A DNA stretch of 27,676 nucleotides from a virus. The DNA lies in IMG/VR virus record IMGVR_UViG_3300013372_001857, positions 1-27,676 of that record, one strand, 5' to 3'. Numbering within the stretch: position 1 is the stretch's first letter; each line of letters starts with the position of its first letter. The notes under the pieces are model-generated. The model did no database searches. It was not told the DNA's origin and saw only the letters and a list, made by a program, of their open reading frames with translations. The position numbers and the translations under genes are program-made. Shown here piece after piece: positions 22,374-27,676 of the stretch.

Positions 22374-22385
22374 TATATTTATAAC
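22374..22385 (+). promoter_or_regulatory. Candidate late promoter L3
   Basis: TATATTTATAAC is identical over 12 bases to the motif at 9273-9284 and has the same distance to the next start codon (about 15 bases to the ATG at 22401). There is no TTTGG box 24 bases upstream. Confidence 0.5.
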
Positions 22386-22400
22386 AAACAAACACAAACA

Positions 22401-23054
22401 ATGGGATATTTAAATAATACGATAGTCACAGTAGACGCCATCTTAACAACCAAGGGTCGTCAACTTATGGCCCAAAATGATGGAACGTTTCGTATAACAC
22501 AATTTGCTTTGGCAGATGACGAAATCGATTACACACTATACAATCCAAATCATCCATCCGGTTCTGCATATTATGGTGAAGCTATTGATAACATGCCTTT
22601 ACTTGAAGCGTTTCCACAGGAAAACCAAATGATGAAATACAAACTCATCACATTACCTCGTGGTACTGCTAAAATGCCTATCCTTGATATTGGATACTCG
22701 GCTATAGTAATTAAACAAGGTGCGTCATTAGCAATTACACCACAAACACTAAACTACTTAGGTGGTAACACATACGAGACAAGTGGTTATACAGCAACTA
22801 TAGGTGATGTTAGAACAATGCAAACGTTTGAAGTAGTAGGTATTAACACACCATCAGCAACAGCATTAAATACAACAACAACGTTGGGTACAAGCGTATC
22901 TAAAACGGTAGTTGGTACTACGATAAATTTACGTGCGACTACAGTAAACACGTTATTTGGTAGCAATACGTCACTTCAAACCACATTAACTGTAGTAGGT
23001 AGAGATAGTGGTGCTAGATTATCTATCCCCGTAACTGTAACAAAAGTATCATAA
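22401..23054 (+). CDS. Virion structural protein (217 aa)
   Basis: The start GYLNNTIVTVDAILTTKGRQLMAQNDGTFRITQFALADDEIDY is widely seen in T4-like phages of marine and gut bacteria in a tail-protein setting. The middle (YYGEAIDNMPLLEAFPQENQMMKYKL, LPRGTAKMP) is also family-typical, and the C-terminal 70 residues form an Ig-like beta-domain (LRATTVNTLFGSN, TTLTVVGRDSG). It probably belongs to the tail or fibre-attachment complex. It heads a sub-block behind the candidate promoter at 22374 and precedes two proteins with a shared C-terminal domain. Confidence 0.75.
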   Translation: MGYLNNTIVTVDAILTTKGRQLMAQNDGTFRITQFALADDEIDYTLYNPNHPSGSAYYGEAIDNMPLLEAFPQENQMMKYKLITLPRGTAKMPILDIGYSAIVIKQGASLAITPQTLNYLGGNTYETSGYTATIGDVRTMQTFEVVGINTPSATALNTTTTLGTSVSKTVVGTTINLRATTVNTLFGSNTSLQTTLTVVGRDSGARLSIPVTVTKVS

Positions 23055-23073
23055 AAACAAAACATAAAATATT

Positions 23074-24105
23074 ATGGCATTCAGTCGATTAGCCCCCGAA
23101 GATTTTGTAGTAAGTTCAGACGCCATTACCGCCACTATGTGGTCAAATGGTAGTCCAACATTAACTTCGTTCTTTACTTCATCAACACAAGCAGCAGGTT
23201 CCTCAGGAAACTTCTACCTAAACGTATACCAGACAGCATCTACTGATGCCGCCGCAGCTATTCAATTTGCTATAGCCTATGGTAACAGTGATGGTAGTGG
23301 TAGTTTATGTTATAACGCAGCTGTAAATGGAAAATCACCAACAGGTACAGTATTTGGACAGTGGCAGGATTTAGTGATAGGTGATGAGAATACTAATTTT
23401 ACATTTGGTACTATAACATCATCTCAATTCTACGCACTAACAATGGATAGAACAAGATATAAGGAATCTTTATTCGTAGGGTCCTTAGCTCTGAAATTAT
23501 CTGGTAGTTCGGGTTCCATAACAATAACCGACAATAGTAATTACGTTACTGCAGTCCAATATTGTGAGGCCGGTAGAGTATTTCAACTTATATCGGGTTC
23601 CCAAGGTGTATTGAATTCAAGTCTTACATCTAATGGTTACTCTAAAAACTCAGGTTCATACGGTTGGTTATTACCAGACATAGGAACAATTATATTGAAC
23701 CCATTAGCGTTAGCTGATTTTGCTACAAGTGGTGGAATAGGATTCCAGTATAGTGGATCAGCTAGTGGTTCAGTAACCCCAACAATATCACCTAACGTCA
23801 GCATGTTTAGAGCGATAAGTGGTTCGTCATTATTTACTCTTAATAGTCAAGAAACAATCACATCAGATTATGTGTTTGTTAGACCAAGAAGTGCAGAATA
23901 CAACTACTCAGAAAACCCATCATATATATCTGGTTCAACCGGTGAGATAGTATATTCGTATTTTATTAACAACCCACAAACGTATATTACAACGATTGGA
24001 TTGTACAATGAAACAAACGAACTATTAGCCGTAGCTAAATTATCTAGACCACTACTTAAGAACTTCACGAAGGAAGCATTGGTGCGTATCAAGTTGGATT
24101 TTTAA
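23074..24105 (+). CDS. Virion structural protein with shared C-terminal domain (343 aa)
   Basis: The start FSRLAPEDFVVSSDAITATMWSNG and the beta-rich body with many Ser, Gly and Thr (YGNSDGSGSLCYNAAVNG) are those of a tail or fibre-attachment protein. The last 70 residues (AEYNYSENPSYISGS... YITTIGLYNETNELLAVAKLSRPL... RIKLDF) reappear in the next protein, which shows a duplicated C-terminal domain. The two genes are separated by 22 bases. The role in the virion is not known; a component of the tail-fibre network or a decoration protein is plausible. Confidence 0.75.
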   Translation: MAFSRLAPEDFVVSSDAITATMWSNGSPTLTSFFTSSTQAAGSSGNFYLNVYQTASTDAAAAIQFAIAYGNSDGSGSLCYNAAVNGKSPTGTVFGQWQDLVIGDENTNFTFGTITSSQFYALTMDRTRYKESLFVGSLALKLSGSSGSITITDNSNYVTAVQYCEAGRVFQLISGSQGVLNSSLTSNGYSKNSGSYGWLLPDIGTIILNPLALADFATSGGIGFQYSGSASGSVTPTISPNVSMFRAISGSSLFTLNSQETITSDYVFVRPRSAEYNYSENPSYISGSTGEIVYSYFINNPQTYITTIGLYNETNELLAVAKLSRPLLKNFTKEALVRIKLDF

Positions 24106-24127
24106 CGAACGTAGATGAAACAACTGA

Positions 24128-25036
24128 ATGATAGCATACAAACAACTCTTAACATCTGATGTCATAGTGACACCATTCGAGGTAAACAAAGCGTTTGCCT
24201 TTAGTGGTTCGGGATTGACTGCTTCAACAGTTGGTATAGACAGATTCTTGGGTAAGAATATAAATTCAAACCCATGGATATCTGGTTCTAATCTATCTAC
24301 AGGATACATAACTCCCCGTGACCCAGAATTAGTATATGATTCTATACAACAATTATATTACTCAAATTATTTAAGTTCTAGTTACGGTGATAATGTAAAT
24401 ACATCAAGTATAGTTCCGGGCGCTAATGAAGCGGGTAATGTACTTGTTGGTACTGTTCCATCACCTGGGATGTACGATAATTACCTTCAAACTACATTAA
24501 CGTTTGCCAAATCTTTTCCAACAGGTGCTAACACTTATGTAGGTGTAATATCTGTACCGTCACGTTTATTTGGTGATTATATTCAACCTAATTCATTTAC
24601 ATTCAAATTTACATCTGGTAGTATTCATACTATAGTGGATGATGGTGAAGGTAATTTAAAAATAGGTAGTGCTATAGTAGGTAATATGTACTATCCACAG
24701 GGTATGGCTGTAATAACAGATCAAACATACGCTTCAGGTTCAGTAGCTACATTAAATACAACATGCTCATTCTCCTCCTCATACACAATATATGAGACAC
24801 AATATAAATGTACATTCAGGGAAAATGAATTTAACTACACGTTAAATCCAACTGCGGCCTCAGACACAAGTGGGTCTTTATATTCTTACACAACAAGTTC
24901 ACAATGGTCACCATATGTTACAACTGTTGGTTTATATGATGAAATGCAGAATCTATTGGCTGTAGGAAAATTATCCCAACCACTACAAACTAGTGCTACA
25001 ACAGATACAACCATATTGATAAACATAGATATGTAA
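24128..25036 (+). CDS. Virion structural protein, paralogous C-terminus (302 aa)
   Basis: The last 70 residues (ENEFNYTLNPTAASD... YVTTVGLYDEMQNLLAVGKLSQPL... INIDM) align with the C-terminus of the preceding protein in the order E(Y/F)NY-NP-Y(I/V)TT(I/V)GLY(N/D)E-LLAV(A/G)KLS-PL, so both derive from one ancestor domain. The N-terminal part (IAYKQLLTSDVIVTPFEVNKAFAFSGSG) is a different, beta-rich region. Gene pairs of this kind often make alternating parts of one ring or fibre. The stop codon is followed by one base and then the second leucine-rich-repeat gene. Confidence 0.75.
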   Translation: MIAYKQLLTSDVIVTPFEVNKAFAFSGSGLTASTVGIDRFLGKNINSNPWISGSNLSTGYITPRDPELVYDSIQQLYYSNYLSSSYGDNVNTSSIVPGANEAGNVLVGTVPSPGMYDNYLQTTLTFAKSFPTGANTYVGVISVPSRLFGDYIQPNSFTFKFTSGSIHTIVDDGEGNLKIGSAIVGNMYYPQGMAVITDQTYASGSVATLNTTCSFSSSYTIYETQYKCTFRENEFNYTLNPTAASDTSGSLYSYTTSSQWSPYVTTVGLYDEMQNLLAVGKLSQPLQTSATTDTTILINIDM

Positions 25037-25037
25037 T

Positions 25038-25691
25038 ATGATTAAACTACTCGACATATTAGAGAATAAGATATTAGTTCCACGTCGTTCTAAGGAAGAA
25101 CGCGCTAAGAACCACCAAATCGCCCTTCAAAAACAAGTCCAACAATATATAAAAGGCGGGAGTAAAGGTAAACTTGATTTATATCGTTCCCCAATTACAT
25201 CATTACCATCTAATCTAACGGTTGGAGGTGATCTTGATTTAGCTCGTAGTAATATTATGTCACTACCATCCGGCTTAACAGTTAGAGGTGGTCTTAGTTT
25301 ATATAATACTAAAATAACATCACTACCACCTGATTTAAGTGTTGGGGATTATATTCATTTAGATAATTGTAGAAATTTAACATCACTGCCACCTGATCTA
25401 AAGGTTGGAGGTGATCTTTCTTTAGATGAATGTAAAAATTTAACATCATTGCCATCTGGTTTAAGTGTAGGAGGTTATCTTGATTTAAATGATACTAAAA
25501 TCACATCACTACCACCTGGTCTAACAGTTGGTCGTAATCTTACTTTATCTCGTACTCCAATTACATCACTGCCGTCTGATCTAAGTGTTGAAGGTTATCT
25601 TGATTTACGTTATACTTCACTCGCTAGATCACATACAGAAGAACAAATTAGACAAATGGTCCCTGGTGTTAAGGGTAAAATTTATATGTAA
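25038..25691 (+). CDS. Leucine-rich-repeat protein, copy B (217 aa)
   Basis: This is the paralogue of the protein at 15710-16240. It has the same N-terminal segment (MIKLLDILENKILVP, KEERAKNHQIALQKQVQQY), seven repeats of about 20 residues (residues 45-192) with consensus ITSLPxGLxVGGxLxLxxTx, and the same tail (SHTEEQIRQMVPGVKGKIYM). Two extra repeats account for the greater length. It lies one base after a virion gene and three bases before a GIY-YIG gene, without a promoter of its own, so it is produced with the late virion genes. The solenoid is a likely protein-binding surface. The role is unknown; attachment, anti-defence and assembly roles are all possible. Confidence 0.82.
   Translation: MIKLLDILENKILVPRRSKEERAKNHQIALQKQVQQYIKGGSKGKLDLYRSPITSLPSNLTVGGDLDLARSNIMSLPSGLTVRGGLSLYNTKITSLPPDLSVGDYIHLDNCRNLTSLPPDLKVGGDLSLDECKNLTSLPSGLSVGGYLDLNDTKITSLPPGLTVGRNLTLSRTPITSLPSDLSVEGYLDLRYTSLARSHTEEQIRQMVPGVKGKIYM
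25170..25620 (+). repeat. Tandem 60-63-bp coding repeats, array B
   Basis: Seven tandem units homologous to array A. The variable codons before each ITSLP differ from those in array A, and the units with CRNL and CKNL carry an extra residue, as one unit does in array A. The number of repeats (7 versus 5) differs, as expected for slippage or unequal recombination. Confidence 0.85.
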
Positions 25692-25694
25692 ATT

Positions 25695-26162
25695 ATGTTA
25701 CAAATTACAAAATCACTATTCGTTGATGATTTAATCAACGATCCAACATTTAATATAGATGACTACTATGGTTATGTTTATATGACAACTAACCTAGAGA
25801 ATGGACGTCAATATATTGGTAAGAAAATATTTAAACACACCACAAACAAGAAACTAGGTAAGAAAGAATTAGCGGCTTTACCTACTCAATGTGGCCGTAC
25901 TCCATCCAAGAAAAAAGTAATTAAAGAATCTGACTGGAAGACATATTACGGTTCAGCAGACGAGGTTAAACAATGGGCTAAGTCAACATCCCCTGATAAA
26001 CTAATACGTGTTATACTACGTTTATGCCATTCATCCAAGGAACTAACATACTATGAAACTAAATACCTATTTGACTATGATGTATTAACTAATGATGATG
26101 TATGGGTAAATAGTAATATATTAGGGAAATTTTTCCCGAAAGATTTGGCTCCCCAAACTTAA
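25695..26162 (+). CDS. GIY-YIG family nuclease (155 aa)
   Basis: The motif YYGYVYMTTNLENGRQYIGKK (residues 24-43) is the GIY-YIG motif in the form Y.Y..TN..NG..YIGK. It is followed by SDWKTYYGSAD, the family's middle segment, and by LTYYETKYLFDYDVL with the glutamate that should bind metal, and a C-terminal WVNSNILG. Proteins of this form are common in T4-like phages and are thought to be free-standing endonucleases that cut DNA, with a possible homing or host-genome-degrading role. The 3' end overlaps the promoter for primase (26144-26175). A small hairpin (26124-26137) lies inside the gene near its end. Confidence 0.82.
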   Translation: MLQITKSLFVDDLINDPTFNIDDYYGYVYMTTNLENGRQYIGKKIFKHTTNKKLGKKELAALPTQCGRTPSKKKVIKESDWKTYYGSADEVKQWAKSTSPDKLIRVILRLCHSSKELTYYETKYLFDYDVLTNDDVWVNSNILGKFFPKDLAPQT

Positions 26163-26175
26163 TATAGTATATTAT
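26144..26175 (+). promoter_or_regulatory. Bacteroidota-type promoter P10, inside a gene's 3' end
   Basis: TTTGG at 26144-26148, dyad TTTGG-CTCC-CCAAA, and TATATTAT at 26168-26175, with the same 19-base spacing as P1-P9. It begins within the last codons of the GIY-YIG gene and lies 9 bases before the primase ATG. The last two bases of the -7 box differ from the others. Confidence 0.6.
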
Positions 26176-26184
26176 AGGTTATAT

Positions 26185-27111
26185 ATGGTAAATCAAGCAC
26201 TAATTGCGATAGTAAATTCAGTATTAGGAAGTAGTAAATCTACATCTAATGGTAATTATGCATACCACTGCCCGTTTTGTAAACACCATAAACCTAAACT
26301 GGAAATAAATTTCACGGAAAATAGTAAAGGTGATAACCCATGGCATTGTTGGGCTTGTGACAAACGTGGTAAGAAACTAGTACAATTATTTAAGGTACTA
26401 GATACACCCAAGGAAAAAATAATGGAACTAAAGTCATACATCCAAACAGATGTTAAGGATGACATAACCATTACATCAGATAAAGTACATTTACCTAAAG
26501 AATTTATATCGTTAGTTAATCCACCCTCAACTATTATGGCGAGACATGCGGCGTCATATCTTAAGAAACGTGGTATAACTGAAGACGACATAATTAAATA
26601 CAATCTAGGATACTGTGAATCTGGAGCATACGTTAACCGAATAATAGTACCCTCATATGATGAGAATGGTATATTAAACTATTTTACAGCGCGTAGTTTT
26701 GAGAAAGACAATCCGATAAAATATAAGAACCCAAACACAACACGCAACATCATACCATTTGAGTTTTTCGTGAATTGGGACTTACCACTGGTTTTATGTG
26801 AAGGACCATTTGATGCTATAGCCATAAAACGTAATGTAATACCATTATTAGGCAAAAACATTCAGTCATGTCTCATGAAACGTATAGTAATGTCTTCTGT
26901 TAAGAAGATATATATAGCCTTAGATAAGGACGCACAGAAGAAAGCGTTAGAGTTTTGTCAACAACTCATGGGTGAAGGTAAGGAAGTATATCTAGTGGAT
27001 ATACAAGACAAGGACCCATCCGATATGGGATTTAAACATTTTACTCACATCATACAAGACACTGAACCATTGACGTTCTCTGACTTGTTGTACAAAAAAT
27101 TAATGCTATGA
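26185..27111 (+). CDS. 61: DNA primase, gp61/DnaG-like (308 aa)
   Basis: The N-terminal zinc ribbon is complete: YHCPFCKHHKPK with Cys29 and Cys32, and HCWACDKRGKK with Cys55 and Cys58. A DnaG-type catalytic core follows (LKKRGITEDDIIKYNLGYC, then RIIVPSYDENGILNYFTARSF). The TOPRIM motifs are CEGPFDA (205-211, Glu206) and ALDKDAQ (245-251, Asp247 and Asp249) with DPSDMG (277-282). The length is close to T4 gp61 (342 aa). The enzyme makes RNA primers for lagging-strand synthesis together with the replicative helicase. It has its own promoter overlapping the upstream gene, and its stop overlaps the start of the nuclease gene (ATGA), so the two are coupled. The gene number is given by homology. 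Confidence 0.9.
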   Translation: MVNQALIAIVNSVLGSSKSTSNGNYAYHCPFCKHHKPKLEINFTENSKGDNPWHCWACDKRGKKLVQLFKVLDTPKEKIMELKSYIQTDVKDDITITSDKVHLPKEFISLVNPPSTIMARHAASYLKKRGITEDDIIKYNLGYCESGAYVNRIIVPSYDENGILNYFTARSFEKDNPIKYKNPNTTRNIIPFEFFVNWDLPLVLCEGPFDAIAIKRNVIPLLGKNIQSCLMKRIVMSSVKKIYIALDKDAQKKALEFCQQLMGEGKEVYLVDIQDKDPSDMGFKHFTHIIQDTEPLTFSDLLYKKLML

Positions 27112-27676
27112 TAGACAAACACTCAAACATAATACATGACCCTAAAATTAAACGAATTGTAGAATATAGTGCCGATAATAAACAAATAAATGTATTAGAT
27201 CAACGATTTTATAGACGCAACGACAAATATTACCCATCTGTATCTAGTATATTAAATTACTTTCCTAAGAACCAGTTTTTCCACTCATGGCTTAAAGACG
27301 TGGGTCATAATAGTGAAATCATAGCAAGAAAAGCAGCTGGTGAAGGAACACAAGTGCATAACGCTATAGAAAAATTTCTTAATGGAGAAGAATTATCATG
27401 GATAGATGAGAACGGAAACGCTAAATATAACCTAGACGTATGGAGAATGATATTACGTTTTGCTGATTTTTGGAACACTAACCAACCTGAACTTATATCT
27501 ACTGAGTACCATTTATTTTCAGACGAGTTTGAATATGCCGGTACAGCAGACATTATATGTCGTATGGCTGGAAAATTATATTTACTAGATATTAAGACAT
27601 CTAATTCAGTACATAGTTCATATAATCTTCAATTAGCAGCATACGCCAACGCATGGAACGAAACACATAATGAACC
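27108..27676 (+). CDS. PD-(D/E)XK nuclease, RecB/Cas4-like (3' truncated)
   Basis: The frame starts at the ATG that overlaps the primase stop and stays open to the window edge, giving 189 residues. The metal-binding pattern of the RecB/Cas4 nuclease superfamily is visible: His84 (GTQVHNAIEKFL), Glu133 (ISTEYHLF), Asp148 in GTADII, Asp161 and Lys163 in LLDIKTS, and the QLAAYA motif (Gln175, Tyr179). Members are exonucleases or single-strand nucleases acting in recombination and DNA-end processing. Position after primase suits a replication/recombination role. The C-terminus is missing, so domain composition beyond the core is unknown. Confidence 0.87.
   Translation, partial: MIDKHSNIIHDPKIKRIVEYSADNKQINVLDQRFYRRNDKYYPSVSSILNYFPKNQFFHSWLKDVGHNSEIIARKAAGEGTQVHNAIEKFLNGEELSWIDENGNAKYNLDVWRMILRFADFWNTNQPELISTEYHLFSDEFEYAGTADIICRMAGKLYLLDIKTSNSVHSSYNLQLAAYANAWNETHNE

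Overview
The window is a segment of a large, AT-rich, tailed bacteriophage genome of T4-like myovirus type. Every supported gene reads on the + strand. The T4-like assignment rests on a gp55-like late sigma factor (8546-9268), a gp25-like baseplate wedge protein (12238-12645), a gp6/J-like baseplate wedge protein (12645-14525), a gp5-like hub/spike without a lysozyme domain (9639-10883) and a gp61-like zinc-ribbon/TOPRIM primase (26185-27111). A host in the Bacteroidota is inferred. Ten promoters have the form TTTGG-N19-TATATTTA, close to the TTTG / TAnnTTTG promoters of that phylum. Start codons follow A-rich leaders rather than Shine-Dalgarno sites, and a small lipoprotein carries an acidic motif just after its lipobox.

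Layout. 1-357 is the 3' end of a RadA/DnaB-type ATPase gene, followed by a hairpin. 397-798 holds no gene but several strong stem structures. 799-2727 is a run of six small genes, each with its own nearly identical promoter cassette. 2728-3250 holds a terminator, a 14-bp palindrome, a tRNA-like gene with an abnormal middle, and a GC-rich multi-hairpin stretch. 3251-6053 carries an AT-hook protein, a ClpP-like protease, a DUF932-like protein, a clear tRNA with a CAT anticodon, a T5orf172-type protein and a 53-aa protein. 6080-6677 is a separate unit: promoter, structured leader, small lipoprotein, two degenerate tRNA-like sequences and a good intrinsic terminator. 6701-9268 holds two hypothetical proteins, an HD-domain hydrolase, a membrane-anchored coiled-coil protein and the late sigma factor. 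9298-25691 is the virion (baseplate and tail) block, interrupted by two paralogous leucine-rich-repeat genes. 25695 to the end holds a GIY-YIG nuclease, the primase and the 5' part of a RecB/Cas4-like nuclease.

How it fits together. The TTTGG-box promoters probably use host RNA polymerase, possibly with a phage regulator acting at the dyad TTTGG-N4/5-CCAAA, and drive the small accessory genes, the RNA genes and primase. The sigma factor lies immediately before the virion block. A second motif, TATATTTATAAC, which has no TTTGG box, stands before several virion genes and is a candidate late promoter. The least explained parts are the promoter cassettes, the structured non-coding stretches, the tRNA-like genes lacking U33, and the twin leucine-rich-repeat genes.
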